From Pseudomonas putida (GTDB lineage Bacteria; Pseudomonadota; Gammaproteobacteria; Pseudomonadales; Pseudomonadaceae): a stretch of DNA of 64,000 nucleotides. The stretch is taken from assembly GCF_028682475.1 (NCBI RefSeq), contig NZ_JANHLE010000009.1, positions 62,001 to 126,000 on the forward strand, given 5' to 3'. A model generated the notes under the pieces. That model was not told the DNA's origin. It did not search any database and saw only the letters and a program-made list of their open reading frames with translations. A program made the translations under genes and the position numbers. Positions 24,056 through 34,820 of this stretch are shown in pieces (position 1 is the first letter of the stretch; each line of letters opens with the position of its first letter).

Positions 24056-25513
24056 GTGACCCAACTCAATACCCCGCAACCGGTCCTGCGCAGCGTGCTG
24101 GTGGCGCTGATGCTGGCGATTTTCCTCGGTGCTCTGGACCAGACCATCGTCGCCGTGTCGATGCCGGCGATTTCCGCCCAATTCAATGATGTTGGCCTGC
24201 TGGCCTGGGTGATCTCCGGCTACATGGTGGCGATGACCGTGGCCGTGCCGATCTACGGCAAACTCGGTGACTTGTACGGCAGGCGGCGGATGATTCTTAC
24301 CGGCACCGCGCTGTTCACCCTGGCCTCACTGTTTTGCGCCCTGGCGCAGAACATGGAACAACTGGTCCTGGCCCGGGTGCTACAGGGCATCGGTGCGGGC
24401 GGCATGGTGTCGGTCAGCCAGGCGATCATCGGTGACTTCGTTCCGCCACGCGAACGCGGGCGCTATCAGGGGTACTTCAGCAGCATGTACGCCCTGGCCA
24501 GCGTGATCGGTCCGGTGCTCGGCGGTTACCTCACCGAATACCTGTCCTGGCGCTGGGTGTTCTGGCTGAACTTGCCGCTGGGGCTGACCGCCTGGTGGGT
24601 GACCCGGCGCGCCCTGCGAACCCTGGTGGTGCCGCAAGGCCGGGCCCAGGTCGACTACATGGGCGCCGCCCTGTTGATTTTCGGTCTGAGCAGCCTGCTG
24701 CTGGGTATCACCCTGATTGGCCAGGGCCACGCCTGGCACTCCTCCGAGGTTGGCGCCCTGCTGCTCTGCGCGCTGGCTGGATTGCTGGTTTTCGTGATCC
24801 ATGAACGCCGAGTAGCGGAACCCTTGTTGCCCCTCAAGCTGTTCAGCAATCGGGTCGCAACGTTGTGCTGGTGCACCCTGTTTTTCACCAGCTTCCAGGC
24901 CATCTCCCTGACCATGCTGATGCCGCTGCGCTACCAGAGCATCACCGGCGCAGGTGCCGACAGCGCCGCCCTGCACTTGCTGCCCCTGGCCATGGGCCTG
25001 CCGATCGGCGCTTATTGCGGTGGCCGCCTGACCAGTTTCACCGGCCGCTACAAACCGCAGATTCTCGGCGGTGCGCTGCTGATGCCGTTTGCCATCGTCG
25101 GCATGGCCTTCACTGCACCGCAATCAGCCTGGCTAAGTGGCCTGTTCATGGTCTTGACCGGGATCGCCTCGGGTTTGCAGTTTCCCACTTCGCTGGTCGC
25201 CAGCCAGAGCGCGGTAGAGGCGCGCGATATCGGCGTGGCCACCAGCACCAGCAACCTGTTCCGCTCCCTCGGCGGCGCCATGGGCGTTGCCTGCATGTCG
25301 GCACTGTTGCTGGCAATGCTGCAGGACGGTGGCCTGAGTCTGGCGGGAGATGCCTTGCTCGGCAGCCTCCAGGCCGGGGAACCTAGCGTGCAGGCGCAGG
25401 TCGAATTGCTCAGGACCTTCCGCCATTTGTTGCTTGGCAGTGCCATGGTGTCGCTGTTCGGACTGACAGCCGCGCTGGCCCTACCGGATAGGCAACTTCG
25501 CGGCCGCATGTAG
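24056..25513 (+). CDS. DHA2-family (EmrB/QacA) 14-TM drug efflux MFS
   Basis: A 485-residue inner-membrane H+ antiporter. The opening LMLAIFLGALDQTIVAVSMP carries the family's LDxTIVNVALP-like motif D1. KLGDLYGRRRMILTG is motif A, VLQGIGAGGMVSVSQAIIGD is motif B, and SSMYALASVIGPVLGGYL is the antiporter motif C. About 14 hydrophobic segments are present, as in QacA/EmrB, but no EmrA-type adaptor gene is adjacent, so it probably works as a single-component pump. The start is a GTG at 24056 with only a weak box, so the exact N-terminus is uncertain. It runs convergently to ttgR. Confidence 0.88.
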   Translation: MTQLNTPQPVLRSVLVALMLAIFLGALDQTIVAVSMPAISAQFNDVGLLAWVISGYMVAMTVAVPIYGKLGDLYGRRRMILTGTALFTLASLFCALAQNMEQLVLARVLQGIGAGGMVSVSQAIIGDFVPPRERGRYQGYFSSMYALASVIGPVLGGYLTEYLSWRWVFWLNLPLGLTAWWVTRRALRTLVVPQGRAQVDYMGAALLIFGLSSLLLGITLIGQGHAWHSSEVGALLLCALAGLLVFVIHERRVAEPLLPLKLFSNRVATLCWCTLFFTSFQAISLTMLMPLRYQSITGAGADSAALHLLPLAMGLPIGAYCGGRLTSFTGRYKPQILGGALLMPFAIVGMAFTAPQSAWLSGLFMVLTGIASGLQFPTSLVASQSAVEARDIGVATSTSNLFRSLGGAMGVACMSALLLAMLQDGGLSLAGDALLGSLQAGEPSVQAQVELLRTFRHLLLGSAMVSLFGLTAALALPDRQLRGRM

Positions 25514-25563
25514 GACGTTTATGAAGGCTGCGGCAACAATTCATCACAAACCTTCACAAAGTC

Positions 25564-26196
25564 TCATTTGCGCAAGGCGGGGCTCAAGCGCAGCATATCC
25601 AGCCCGGTATCGATCCACAGCTCGGCTTCAGCCAGCAGATCGAAGCTCTCCGGTAGCAGCAACCAGCGGCGGATCAGGCCGTCTATATAGGCATAGATCG
25701 CCAGCGCCGCACGCTCGGGATCTACATCGGCGGGCAGTTGCCCGCGCTTGACTGCATTGCCCAGCGACAACGCGATATGGGCATGACACTCAAAGGTCGA
25801 GGTTTGCCGCTGTTGGCGGATCTCGCACATGTCATCGGTGAACTCACACTTGTGATGCAGAATTTCGTTGATTCGCCGGGTTTTCGGGTCAAGCACCATC
25901 TGGTGCATCAACTGGACCAGCAGCTTGCGCATGCAGCCGAGCGGATCAAGCTCATCTTCGCTTTCGCTGGCCCGGGCCAGGGCATCCAGCGGCTCGTGCA
26001 AGCTTTCCAGCATGGCCTCGACCAGCTCGGCCTTGTCGTTGAAGTGCCAGTAGATAGCGCCGCGGGTAACCCCCGCCAGCTTGGCGATATCCGCCAGGGT
26101 GGTACGCGCAACCCCGCGCTTGTAGAAGGCCTTTTCCGCAGCTTCGAGAATCTGTGCGCGGGTTTCCTGGGCTTCTTCTTTGGTTCGACGGACCAT
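25564..26196 (-). CDS. ttgR: TetR-family repressor of the ttgABC efflux operon
   Basis: A 210-residue repressor with the length and near-identical motifs of P. putida TtgR. The DNA-binding region is [20 protein letters not shown] then [14 protein letters not shown]. The ligand domain has [20 protein letters not shown], the helix lining the flavonoid/antibiotic pocket of TtgR, and the end [17 protein letters not shown]. It binds antibiotics, flavonoids and solvents and then leaves its operator, derepressing ttgABC and itself. It is divergent from ttgA with 260 bp between starts, where a matching operator lies. Confidence 0.95.
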   Translation of the reverse strand: MVRRTKEEAQETRAQILEAAEKAFYKRGVARTTLADIAKLAGVTRGAIYWHFNDKAELVEAMLESLHEPLDALARASESEDELDPLGCMRKLLVQLMHQMVLDPKTRRINEILHHKCEFTDDMCEIRQQRQTSTFECHAHIALSLGNAVKRGQLPADVDPERAALAIYAYIDGLIRRWLLLPESFDLLAEAELWIDTGLDMLRLSPALRK

Positions 26197-26324
26197 GGCA
26201 GTACGACCTCATCAAAACCCGGGTGCACGTTCAGGCACCAGGGAGCTGGGCCGGATCAACCTCTGACAGGTTGTTACCGGATGATAAAATTCAAGACTTG
26301 CGACGCCTGGAGCTTCGTCTGCAA

Positions 26325-26365
26325 GGTATTTACAAACAACCATGAATGTAAGTATATTCCTTAGC
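26325..26365. promoter_or_regulatory. TtgR operator
   Basis: The segment contains TATTTACAAACAACCATGAA and continues TGTAAGTATATTCC. From memory this matches the characterised P. putida TtgR operator, a pseudo-palindrome of TTACAAACAAC and TGTAAGTAT halves. It lies between the divergent ttgR and ttgA genes and overlaps where both promoters are expected. Confidence 0.85.
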
Positions 26366-26456
26366 AAGCTATTTATCCACTCGACAACATTTTTTCTATT
26401 CGCACCCTTTCCATTTATTCTTGAGCGTCTTCAGCTCTTGCGACCCGAGGATCTTC

Positions 26457-27608
26457 ATGCAATTCAAGCCAGCTGTTACCGCTCTGGTATCCGCCGTCGC
26501 CCTGGCAACACTGCTCAGCGGCTGTAAAAAGGAAGAGGCTGCGCCTGTTGCGCAAGCGCCTCAGGTCGGCGTCGTTACTCTGCAAACCCAGGCCTATACC
26601 CTGACCTCCGACTTGCCGGGGCGTACCACCGCCTACCGCATCGCCGAGGTTCGCCCACAGGTCAATGGCATCATTCTCAAGCGCCTGTTCAAAGAAGGCA
26701 CCGAGGTCAAGGAAGGTCAGCAGCTGTACCAGATCGATCCTTCGGTGTACGAAGCGACCCTGGCCAGCGCCCAGGCCAACCTGCAGTCGACCCGTTCGCT
26801 GTCCGAGCGCTACAAGCAGCTGGTTGCCGAGCAAGCGGTCAGCCGTCAGGAATACGACGACGCGCAAGCCAAACGTTTGCAGGCTGAAGCATCGCTGCGC
26901 AGCGCGCAGATCGACTTGCGCTACACCAAGGTCCTGGCCCCGCTGAGCGGCCGTATCGGTCGTTCTTCGGTCACCGAAGGCGCCCTGGTCAACAATGGCC
27001 AGGCCGACGCCATGGCGGTGATCCAGCAGCTCGACCCGATCTATGTCGACGTCACCCAGTCCTCGGCCGAGCTGCTCAAGCTGCGCCGCGAACTGGAAAG
27101 CGGCCAGCTGCAGAAAGTCGGCGAGAATGCCGCCAAGGTCACCCTGACCCTGGAAGACGGCAGCACCTATCGTCAGGAAGGTCGTCTGGAGTTCTCCGAA
27201 GTCTCGGTTGACCCGACTACCGGTTCGGTAACCCTGCGCGCAGTGTTCCCGAACCCTGAGCACAACCTGCTGCCGGGCATGTTCGTCCACGCCAGCCTCA
27301 AGGCCGGGGTCAACGCCCAGGCCATCCTCGCGCCGCAGCAAGGGGTTACCCGCGATCTCAAGGGCCAGCCCACTGCCCTGATCGTCAACAAGGACAACAA
27401 GGTCGAGCTGCGTCAGCTCAAGGCCAGCCGTACCGTCGGTAGCGAGTGGCTGATCGAAGAAGGCCTGAACGCCGGTGACCGAGTGATCACCGAGGGCTTG
27501 CAGTTCGTCAAGCCGGGTATCGAGGTCAAGGTCAGCGAAGCCACCAACGTCAAGCCTGCTCAGCCAACCCAGGCCAATGCAACGACTGCAGGGGCCAAAG
27601 GGGAGTAA
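26457..27608 (+). CDS. ttgA: RND efflux periplasmic adaptor
   Basis: A 383-residue membrane fusion protein linking inner-membrane TtgB to outer-membrane TtgC. The lipoprotein signal ends ATLLSGC, with acylated Cys23. The order is hairpin-lipoyl-barrel: GRTTAYRIAEVRPQVNGIIL and YQIDPSVYEATLASAQANLQ, a coiled-coil hairpin, then YTKVLAPLSGRIGRSSVTEG, and a membrane-proximal end with NAGDRVITEGLQFVKPG. Length matches TtgA/MexA (384). The start at 26457 has a GAGG box seven bases upstream. It is the first gene of ttgABC, three bases before ttgB, and is repressed by TtgR. Confidence 0.96.
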   Translation: MQFKPAVTALVSAVALATLLSGCKKEEAAPVAQAPQVGVVTLQTQAYTLTSDLPGRTTAYRIAEVRPQVNGIILKRLFKEGTEVKEGQQLYQIDPSVYEATLASAQANLQSTRSLSERYKQLVAEQAVSRQEYDDAQAKRLQAEASLRSAQIDLRYTKVLAPLSGRIGRSSVTEGALVNNGQADAMAVIQQLDPIYVDVTQSSAELLKLRRELESGQLQKVGENAAKVTLTLEDGSTYRQEGRLEFSEVSVDPTTGSVTLRAVFPNPEHNLLPGMFVHASLKAGVNAQAILAPQQGVTRDLKGQPTALIVNKDNKVELRQLKASRTVGSEWLIEEGLNAGDRVITEGLQFVKPGIEVKVSEATNVKPAQPTQANATTAGAKGE

Positions 27609-27611
27609 ACC

Positions 27612-30600
27612 ATGTCGAGATTCTTTATCGATCGCCCGATTTTTGCCTGGGTGATCGCCTTGGTGATCATGTTGGTCGGCGCTTTGTCGATCCTCAAATT
27701 GCCAATCAACCAGTATCCGAGCATTGCACCGCCGGCCATCGCCATCGCTGTGACCTACCCGGGCGCCTCGGCGCAGACCGTGCAGGACACCGTGGTGCAG
27801 GTGATCGAGCAGCAGCTCAACGGTATCGACAACCTGCGTTATGTGTCGTCGGAAAGTAACTCCGACGGCACCATGACCATCACCGCGACCTTCGAGCAGG
27901 GGACCAACCCCGATACCGCGCAGGTCCAGGTGCAGAACAAGCTGAACCTGGCGACCCCGCTGCTGCCACAAGAAGTGCAGCAACAGGGTATCCGGGTGAC
28001 CAAGGCAGTGAAGAACTTCCTGCTGGTGATCGGTCTGGTGTCTGAAGACGGCAGCATGACCAAGGACGACCTGGCCAACTACATCGTCTCCAACATGCAG
28101 GACCCGATCTCGCGTACTGCGGGTGTCGGTGACTTCCAGGTCTTCGGTGCCCAGTACGCGATGCGCATCTGGCTCGACCCGGCCAAGCTCAACAAGTACC
28201 AGTTGACCCCGATCGACGTGCGCACCGCTGTGGCGGCGCAGAACGTGCAGATCTCCTCCGGTCAGCTCGGCGGCCTGCCGGCCCTGCCAGGTACCCAGCT
28301 GAACGCCACCATCATCGGCAAGACCCGTCTGCAGACGGCCGAGCAGTTCGAAAAGATCCTGCTCAAAGTCAACCGCGATGGCTCGCAAGTCCGCTTGAGC
28401 GATGTTGCCACTGTCGGCCTCGGCGGTGAGAACTACGCGGTCAGCGCCCAGTTCAACGGCAAGCCGGCATCCGGTCTGGCGGTCAAACTGGCGACCGGCG
28501 CCAACGCCCTGGACACCGCCAAGGCGCTGCGCAAGACCATCACCGAGCTTGAGCCGTTCTTCCCTGAAGGCATGAAAGCGGTATTCCCGTATGACACCAC
28601 GCCAGTGGTCACCGAATCGATCAGCGGGGTAATCCACACCCTGATCGAAGCGATCGTGCTGGTGTTCCTGGTGATGTACCTGTTCCTGCAGAACTTCCGC
28701 GCCACCATCATCACCACAATGACTGTCCCGGTGGTACTGCTCGGCACCTTCGGCATCCTCGCCGCAGCGGGCTTCAGCATCAACACCCTGACCATGTTCG
28801 GCATGGTGCTGGCCATCGGTCTATTGGTGGACGACGCCATCGTTGTGGTGGAAAACGTCGAGCGGGTAATGTCCGAAGAGGGCCTGTCACCCAAGGAAGC
28901 CACCAAAAAGTCCATGGGCCAGATCCAGGGCGCACTGGTCGGTATCGCCATGGTGCTCTCGGCGGTACTGCTGCCAATGGCGTTCTTCGGTGGTTCCACC
29001 GGGGTGATCTACAAGCAATTCTCGATCACCATCGTTTCGGCCATGGCACTGTCGGTACTGGTTGCCCTGATCTTCACCCCGGCACTCTGCGCGACCATGC
29101 TCAAGCCGGTTGCCAAGGGTGAGCATCACGTTGCCAAACGTGGCTTCTTCGGCTGGTTCAACCGCAACTTCGACCGCAGCGTGCAGAGCTACGAGCGTGG
29201 CGTGGGCAACATCCTGCGCAACAAGGCACCGTACCTGCTGGCCTACCTGTTGATCATGGTCGGTATGATCTGGCTGTTCATGCGCATCCCCACCGCCTTC
29301 CTCCCCGAGGAAGACCAGGGCGTACTCTTCGCCCAGGTGCAGACCCCGGCCGGCTCCAGTGCCGAACGGACCCAGGTGGTGATCGACGAAATGCGCAGCT
29401 ACCTGCTGGACAAGGAAGCCGATACCGTGGCCTCGGTGTTCACCGTCAACGGCTTCAACTTCGCCGGTCGCGGCCAGAGCTCGGGTATGGCTTTCATCAT
29501 GCTCAAGCCATGGGAAGAGCGTTCCGCTGAGAACAACGTGTTCAACCTGGCGGCCCGCGCCCAGCAGCACTTCTTCACCTTCCGTGACGCGATGGTGTTC
29601 GCCTTTGCTCCGCCTGCGGTACTGGAGCTGGGTAACGCCACCGGTTTCGACGTGTTCCTGCAAGACCGTGCCGGTGTCGGCCACGAAAAACTGATGGAAG
29701 CGCGTAACCAGTTCCTCGGTATGGCTGCGCAGAGCAAGATCCTTTCGGCGGTGCGTCCGAACGGTCTGAACGATGAACCGCAGTACCAGCTGACCGTCGA
29801 CGACGAGCGTGCCAGTGCCCTGGGCGTAACCATCGCCGACATCAACAACACCCTGTCGATTGCCCTGGGTGCCAGCTACGTCAACGACTTCATCGACCGC
29901 GGTCGGGTCAAGAAGGTCTACATCCAGGGTGAGTCCGCTTCGCGCATGAACCCGGAAGACCTGCAGAAGTGGTATGTGCGCAACAGCGTCGGCGAAATGG
30001 TGCCGTTCTCCTCCTTCGCCAAGGGCGAGTGGATCTACGGTGCACCGAAGCTTGCGCGTTACAACGGTGTCGAGGCCATGGAAATTCTCGGTGCGCCAGC
30101 CCCTGGCTACAGTACCGGTGAAGCCATGCTCGAAGTCGAGCGCATCGCCGCACAACTGCCTAAAGGCATCGGTTACTCCTGGACCGGCCTGTCGTACGAG
30201 GAGCGCCTGTCGGGCTCCCAGGCGCCTGCGCTGTACGCCCTGTCGCTGCTGATGGTGTTCCTGTGTCTGGCGGCCCTGTATGAAAGCTGGTCGATCCCGA
30301 TCGCGGTCATGCTCGTGGTGCCGTTGGGGATCATCGGTGCGCTGCTGGCCACCAGCCTGCGCGGCCTGTCCAACGACGTGTACTTCCAGGTGGGTCTGTT
30401 GACCACCATTGGTCTTGCGGCGAAGAACGCGATCCTCATCGTAGAATTCGCCAAGGAACTGCACGAGCAGGGCCGCAGCCTGGTCGATGCCTCCATCGAG
30501 GCTTGCCGCATGCGTCTACGGCCGATCATCATGACCTCGCTGGCGTTCATTCTCGGCGTGGTACCGTTGGCGATCTCTACCGGTGCGGGCTCGGGCAGCC

Positions 30601-30764
30601 AGCATGCGATCGGTACCGGGGTAATCGGCGGGATGGTGACGGCTACCGTGCTGGCGATCTTCTGGGTACCGCTGTTCTTCGTTAGCGTGTCGTCGCTGTT
30701 CAGTAGCAAGAAGATTGAAGAAGACGCCACCCCTGAAACTCCACGCTATGAGGCCGGGCAATGA
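27612..30764 (+). CDS. ttgB: RND multidrug efflux transporter
   Basis: A 1050-residue HAE-1 RND pump, proton-driven and trimeric in the inner membrane. It begins [20 protein letters not shown], with TM1, the porter loop, then the TM4 proton relay motif [18 protein letters not shown] holding the two essential Asp residues. [20 protein letters not shown] lies in the second loop, and [20 protein letters not shown] contains the essential Lys in TM10. Length and sequence character match TtgB/MexB, which export solvents, beta-lactams, chloramphenicol and flavonoids. It lies three bases after ttgA and overlaps ttgC by four. Confidence 0.97.
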   Translation: MSRFFIDRPIFAWVIALVIMLVGALSILKLPINQYPSIAPPAIAIAVTYPGASAQTVQDTVVQVIEQQLNGIDNLRYVSSESNSDGTMTITATFEQGTNPDTAQVQVQNKLNLATPLLPQEVQQQGIRVTKAVKNFLLVIGLVSEDGSMTKDDLANYIVSNMQDPISRTAGVGDFQVFGAQYAMRIWLDPAKLNKYQLTPIDVRTAVAAQNVQISSGQLGGLPALPGTQLNATIIGKTRLQTAEQFEKILLKVNRDGSQVRLSDVATVGLGGENYAVSAQFNGKPASGLAVKLATGANALDTAKALRKTITELEPFFPEGMKAVFPYDTTPVVTESISGVIHTLIEAIVLVFLVMYLFLQNFRATIITTMTVPVVLLGTFGILAAAGFSINTLTMFGMVLAIGLLVDDAIVVVENVERVMSEEGLSPKEATKKSMGQIQGALVGIAMVLSAVLLPMAFFGGSTGVIYKQFSITIVSAMALSVLVALIFTPALCATMLKPVAKGEHHVAKRGFFGWFNRNFDRSVQSYERGVGNILRNKAPYLLAYLLIMVGMIWLFMRIPTAFLPEEDQGVLFAQVQTPAGSSAERTQVVIDEMRSYLLDKEADTVASVFTVNGFNFAGRGQSSGMAFIMLKPWEERSAENNVFNLAARAQQHFFTFRDAMVFAFAPPAVLELGNATGFDVFLQDRAGVGHEKLMEARNQFLGMAAQSKILSAVRPNGLNDEPQYQLTVDDERASALGVTIADINNTLSIALGASYVNDFIDRGRVKKVYIQGESASRMNPEDLQKWYVRNSVGEMVPFSSFAKGEWIYGAPKLARYNGVEAMEILGAPAPGYSTGEAMLEVERIAAQLPKGIGYSWTGLSYEERLSGSQAPALYALSLLMVFLCLAALYESWSIPIAVMLVVPLGIIGALLATSLRGLSNDVYFQVGLLTTIGLAAKNAILIVEFAKELHEQGRSLVDASIEACRMRLRPIIMTSLAFILGVVPLAISTGAGSGSQHAIGTGVIGGMVTATVLAIFWVPLFFVSVSSLFSSKKIEEDATPETPRYEAGQ

Positions 30765-32215
30765 GTAAGTCCCTGTTGTCCCTGGCGGTCACCGCTTTCA
30801 TTCTTGGCGGCTGTTCGCTGATCCCTGACTACCAGACCCCGGACGCGCCGGTGGCCGCGCAGTGGCCGCAAGGCCCTGCCTATTCGCCGACCGAGTCGGC
30901 GAATGTGGCCGCCGCCGAGCAAGGCTGGCGTCAGTTCTTCCAAGACCCGGCGCTGCAGCAACTGATCCAGACTGCGCTGGTCAACAACCGCGACCTCAAG
31001 GTCGCGGCCCTGAACATCGATGCCTACCGGGCGCAGTACCGCATCCAGCGGGCCGATCTGTTCCCGGCGGTCAGCGCCAATGGCAGTGGCAGCCGTCAGC
31101 GGGTGCCGGGCAATGTGTCGCAAACCGGCGATGCCGAGATCACCAGCCAGTACTCGGCAACCCTCGGGGTGAGCGCCTATGAGCTCGACCTGTTCGGTCG
31201 CGTGCGCAGCCTCACCGAGCAGCAACTGGAAATCTACCTGTCCAGCGAAGAGGCCCGGCGTTCGACCCAGATTGCTCTGGTAGCCAGTGTGGCCAACGCC
31301 TACTTCACCTGGCAGGCCGACCAGGACCTGCTCAAGCTGACCGAAGACACCCTCAAGACCTACGAGCAAAGCTACGCATTGACCTTGCGCAGCAACGAAG
31401 TGGGTGTGGCTTCGGCGCTGGACCTGAGCCAGGCGCGGACCTCGGTAGAAGGCGCGCGGGTCAAGCTGGCCCAGTACCAGCGCCTGGTTGCCCAGGACCA
31501 GAACAGCCTGGCGGTACTGCTCGGCACCGGCGTGCCGGACAACCTGCCAGCGGCCAAGGACCTCGACAGCGACATGCTTGCCGAGGTACCGGCCGGCCTG
31601 CCGTCCGACGTGCTGCACCGGCGTCCGGACATCCAGGAAGCCGAACACCTGCTCAAGGCCGCCAACGCCAACATCGGTGCGGCCCGGGCAGCGTTCTTCC
31701 CGAGCATCAGCCTGACCGCCAACGCCGGTACCCTGAGCCCGGACATGGGTGGCTTGTTCAAGGGCGGTTCTGGCACCTGGCTGTTCCAGCCGCAGATCAA
31801 CCTGCCGATCTTCAACGCCGGTGCCCTGCGTGCCAGCCTCGACTACTCGAAGATCCAGAAGGACATCAACGTCGCCAAGTACGAGAAAACCATCCAGACC
31901 GCCTTCCAGGAAGTCTCCGATGGCCTCGCCGCGCGCAAGACCTTCAACGAGCAGTTGCAGGCCCAGCGTGATCTGGTTGCGGCCAACCAGGACTACTACC
32001 GTCTGGCCGAGCGTCGCTACCGTATCGGTGTCGACAGCAACCTGACCTTCCTCGACGCCCAGCGTCAGTTGTTCAACAGCCAGCAGTCGTTGATCACTGA
32101 CCGCCTGTCGCAGCTGGTCAGCGAGGTCAACCTGTACAAGGCCCTCGGTGGCGGCTGGTACGAGCAGACCGGTCAGGCGCAGCAACAGGCTGCGGCGGAG
32201 TCGGCTAAAGGCTGA
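30761..32215 (+). CDS. ttgC: outer-membrane efflux channel, OprM family
   Basis: A 484-residue outer-membrane factor. The lipoprotein signal ends ILGGC, with Cys18. Two OEP repeats follow, each with long helices: [20 protein letters not shown] and then [14 protein letters not shown], later [20 protein letters not shown] and [20 protein letters not shown]. It assembles as the trimeric channel-tunnel that docks onto TtgA/TtgB. Its start overlaps the ttgB stop by four bases (ATGA). A strong rho-independent terminator follows within 20 bp, ending the ttgABC operon. Confidence 0.96.
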   Translation: MSKSLLSLAVTAFILGGCSLIPDYQTPDAPVAAQWPQGPAYSPTESANVAAAEQGWRQFFQDPALQQLIQTALVNNRDLKVAALNIDAYRAQYRIQRADLFPAVSANGSGSRQRVPGNVSQTGDAEITSQYSATLGVSAYELDLFGRVRSLTEQQLEIYLSSEEARRSTQIALVASVANAYFTWQADQDLLKLTEDTLKTYEQSYALTLRSNEVGVASALDLSQARTSVEGARVKLAQYQRLVAQDQNSLAVLLGTGVPDNLPAAKDLDSDMLAEVPAGLPSDVLHRRPDIQEAEHLLKAANANIGAARAAFFPSISLTANAGTLSPDMGGLFKGGSGTWLFQPQINLPIFNAGALRASLDYSKIQKDINVAKYEKTIQTAFQEVSDGLAARKTFNEQLQAQRDLVAANQDYYRLAERRYRIGVDSNLTFLDAQRQLFNSQQSLITDRLSQLVSEVNLYKALGGGWYEQTGQAQQQAAAESAKG

Positions 32216-32233
32216 GTGTTAGTTGTGTGATCA

Positions 32234-32259
32234 AGCCCACCCTTGCGGTGGGCTTTTTT
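32234..32259 (+). terminator. terminator of ttgABC
   Basis: The stem AGCCCACC / GGTGGGCT with a short TTGC-containing loop is followed by TTTTTT, about 20 bp after the ttgC stop. Confidence 0.93.
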
Positions 32260-32271
32260 GTGCAGGTCTTT

Positions 32272-32338
32272 ATCGCGGGGCAAGCCCGCTCCCCCCGAAA
32301 GTCACCTCCCACCGGTGGGAGCGGGCTTGCCCCGCGAT
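32272..32338. repeat. REP pair, GCGGGC type
   Basis: Inverted copies at 32272-32297 and 32315-32338. The left copy ends CTCCCCCC instead of CTCCCAC, a small degeneration at its tip. It lies behind the ttgABC terminator. The remaining 32339-32531 is the promoter region of the porin gene and holds one PcaR-like site. Confidence 0.88.
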
Positions 32339-32361
32339 AATTATTTAACCGTTCAGTTAAC

Positions 32362-32376
32362 GTTCGATTACCGCCC
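32362..32376 (+). promoter_or_regulatory. PcaR-like operator before the porin gene
   Basis: GTTCGATTACCGCCC matches 12 of 15 positions of the PcaR site GTTCGATAATCGCAC. It lies 156 bp before the porin start codon, comparable to the distance of the better sites from pcaK. A second, weaker half (GTTCAGTTAACG) precedes it. PcaR control of the porin is an inference. Confidence 0.45.
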
Positions 32377-32531
32377 AATACCGCTTGTCGCGAATTGATT
32401 CGCCCCTCCCGCCGCCGCACCATCCCTTCGCAGCTTTTCCAAAGCACACCCCAAAGATCGTTGCCCGGCCTGCGACCCATAAACGTCGCAGCGGATGGCT
32501 TCGGCTTGAATAAAAACAAGAGACACATCAG

Positions 32532-33785
32532 ATGAACACACCCGCACCCGCACGACACCTGCTTCCCGGCCTGCTGGCCATGACCTTCACCTTGCCGGCC
32601 CTGGCGGCCGAAAGCGGCTTTGCCGACGATGCCAAGGTCAACCTCAACCTGCGCAACTTCTACATCAACCGCAACTTCGTCGACCCGGCCAACCCGCAAG
32701 GCAAGGCCGAGGAATGGACCCAGAGTTTCATCCTCGACGCCCGCTCCGGGTTCACGCAAGGCATCGTCGGCTTCGGTGTCGATGTGCTCGGCCTGTATTC
32801 GCTCAAGCTCGATGGCGGCAAGGGCACGACAGGTACGCACCTGTTGCCGGTGCATGACGATGGCCGCCCTGCCGACGATTTCGGCCGTCTGGGTGTGGCG
32901 CTCAAGGCCAAGGTGTCGAACACCGAACTGAAAGTCGGCGAATGGATGCCGGTGCTGCCGATCCTGCGCTCGGATGACGGCCGCTCGCTGCCGCAGACCT
33001 TCCGCGGCGGGCAGATCACCTCGCAGGAAATTGCCGGTCTGACACTGTATGGCGGCCAGTTCCGCGCCAACAGCCCGCGCAATGACGCGAGCATGGAAGA
33101 CATGTCGCTGAATGGCAAAGCCGCCTTCACCTCCGACCGTTTCAACTTTGCCGGTGGCGAATACAGCTTCAACGACAAGCGCACCCTGATCGGCCTGTGG
33201 AATGCCGAACTCAAGGACATCTACAGCCAGCAGTACATCAACCTGGTGCACAGCCAGCCCTTGGGCGACTGGACCCTGGGTGCCAACCTCGGTTACTTCA
33301 TCGGCAAGGAAGACGGCGCCGAACGGGCCGGCGAGCTGGACAACCGAACTGCCTCGGCATTGCTCTCGGCCAGGTACGGCAGCAGCACGTTCTATGTCGG
33401 CTTGCAAAAGGTCAGCGGCGACGATGGCTGGATGCGGGTCAACGGCACCAGTGGCGGCACCCTGGCCAACGACAGCTACAACTCCAGCTTCGACAACGCC
33501 AAAGAGCGCTCCTGGCAACTGCGCCACGACTTCAACTTTGCCGGTGTCGGGTTTCCTGGCCTGACCCTGATGAACCGCTATATCAGCGGTGACAATGTGC
33601 ACACCGCGACGGTCAACGACGGCAAGGAATGGGCCCGGGAATCGGAGCTGGCCTATGTGATCCAGTCGGGCAGCCTGAAAAACCTGTCGTTCAAATGGCG
33701 TAACTCGACCATGCGTCGCGACTACAGCAGCAATGCCTTTGACGAGAACCGGCTGATCATCAGCTACCCGATCAGTATTCTTTGA
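32532..33785 (+). CDS. OprD-family outer-membrane porin (BenF-like)
   Basis: A 417-residue, 18-strand porin of the OprD/OccK group. The signal peptide covers about residues 1-26 (LLAMTFTLPALAA). The family start AESGFADDAKVNLNLRNFYI with NRNFVDP follows, then WTQSFILDARSGFTQGIVGF, IPFLR-like VLPILRSDD, and repeated amphipathic strands to LIISYPISIL. OprD-family members take up amino acids or aromatic acids. Its position between ttgABC and the pca genes, as for the BenF-like porin of P. putida, and a PcaR-like site upstream suggest an aromatic-acid channel. REP pairs flank it on both sides. Confidence 0.88.
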   Translation: MNTPAPARHLLPGLLAMTFTLPALAAESGFADDAKVNLNLRNFYINRNFVDPANPQGKAEEWTQSFILDARSGFTQGIVGFGVDVLGLYSLKLDGGKGTTGTHLLPVHDDGRPADDFGRLGVALKAKVSNTELKVGEWMPVLPILRSDDGRSLPQTFRGGQITSQEIAGLTLYGGQFRANSPRNDASMEDMSLNGKAAFTSDRFNFAGGEYSFNDKRTLIGLWNAELKDIYSQQYINLVHSQPLGDWTLGANLGYFIGKEDGAERAGELDNRTASALLSARYGSSTFYVGLQKVSGDDGWMRVNGTSGGTLANDSYNSSFDNAKERSWQLRHDFNFAGVGFPGLTLMNRYISGDNVHTATVNDGKEWARESELAYVIQSGSLKNLSFKWRNSTMRRDYSSNAFDENRLIISYPISIL

Positions 33786-33788
33786 AGC

Positions 33789-33855
33789 ATCGCGGGGCAA
33801 GCCCGCTCCCACCGAGAATGTATTCATCCCGGTGGGAGCGGGCTTGCCCCGCGAT
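33789..33855. repeat. REP pair, GCGGGC type
   Basis: Inverted REP copies at 33789-33812 and 33832-33855, filling the gap between the convergent porin and dioxygenase genes. Confidence 0.9.
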
Positions 33856-33860
33856 CAGCT

Positions 33861-34760
33861 TCACACCCCGCGAACAGTCCGGCTACGCTGCCCCTGCACC
33901 GCAACCGGCACATCCCCTTGCAAGGTCACCCGACGCACCACGCGTTCCTGAGTACCGTAGTCGTCCACCGCATAATGCTGGGTCGCGCGGTTATCCCAGA
34001 TCGCCACGTCGCCCGCCTGCCAACGCCAGCGCACCGTGTTCTCCAGGCGGGTGACATGACTCTGCAGCAGGTTGAACAGGTGCGAGGAATCAAACAGCGA
34101 ATAGCCCTTCAGGCGTTTGACGAAGTGCCCCAGCAACAAGGTTTTCTCTCCGCTGACCGGGTGCACACGGACCACTGGATGCTCGGTTTCGTACACGGTC
34201 GAAGTGAAAATCCTGCGGTAATCTTCCAGCCGCTCGGCACTGACATTCGGCTTCGCCGCCGCGTAGTCATATTCGTTGCTGTGCACCGCCCAGAGTTGGT
34301 CGGCCAACGCCTGCAATTCGGCGGAAAGGTCCTGGTAGGCCGTCGCCGTATTGGCCCAGACCGTATCGCCACCCGACACCGGAGCGACCACCGAGCGCAG
34401 GATCGAGGCCTTGGGGTAGGCATCGACGAAGGTTACATCGGTGTGCCAGGAGTTGGCCCGGCGCTCGCCGTCCAGTTCCAGCAGAAAGCGCGTGCCCTCA
34501 CGGACCGGCACCGTGGGGTGGGCAATCGGTTCACCCAGCAAGTGCGCGAAGGCTTCCTGGCCCTGATCGTCAAGGTGATGCTGAGCGCGGAAAAAGATCA
34601 CCTTGTGCTTCACCAGGGCGGCCTGGATAGCTTCGATCACAGCGGGCTCGAGGTCGGCGCTCAGTTGCACCCCGCGAATCTCGGCACCGATGCGACCGGC
34701 CACCGGGTGGATGTCCAGCACGTGGCTGACGGGCGCTACGGCGTGTGCGGCATTGCTCAT
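33861..34760 (-). CDS. atsK: Fe(II)/2-oxoglutarate dioxygenase, alkylsulfatase type
   Basis: A 299-residue TauD/TfdA-family enzyme. The iron ligands are visible as WHTDVTF (His106, Asp108) and QHYAVDDY (His262), and the 2-oxoglutarate-binding Arg is in QERVVRRVTL (275/276). These positions are within one or two of AtsK from P. putida S-313 (about 301 residues), which oxidatively cleaves alkyl sulfate esters to aldehyde plus sulfate. TauD (taurine) and TfdA are alternatives. The neighbouring AtsR/B/C transporter, arylsulfatase and SftR-like genes favour AtsK. The start at 34760 has a GAGG box; the 22-residue longer frame does not. It is divergent from the LysR gene. Confidence 0.85.
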   Translation of the reverse strand: MSNAAHAVAPVSHVLDIHPVAGRIGAEIRGVQLSADLEPAVIEAIQAALVKHKVIFFRAQHHLDDQGQEAFAHLLGEPIAHPTVPVREGTRFLLELDGERRANSWHTDVTFVDAYPKASILRSVVAPVSGGDTVWANTATAYQDLSAELQALADQLWAVHSNEYDYAAAKPNVSAERLEDYRRIFTSTVYETEHPVVRVHPVSGEKTLLLGHFVKRLKGYSLFDSSHLFNLLQSHVTRLENTVRWRWQAGDVAIWDNRATQHYAVDDYGTQERVVRRVTLQGDVPVAVQGQRSRTVRGV

Positions 34761-34820
34761 GGTATGACCCTCATCTGGCTGCTCTAGGAAAAATGCCGAT
34801 GAAGCACTTGCGCTATCTAT

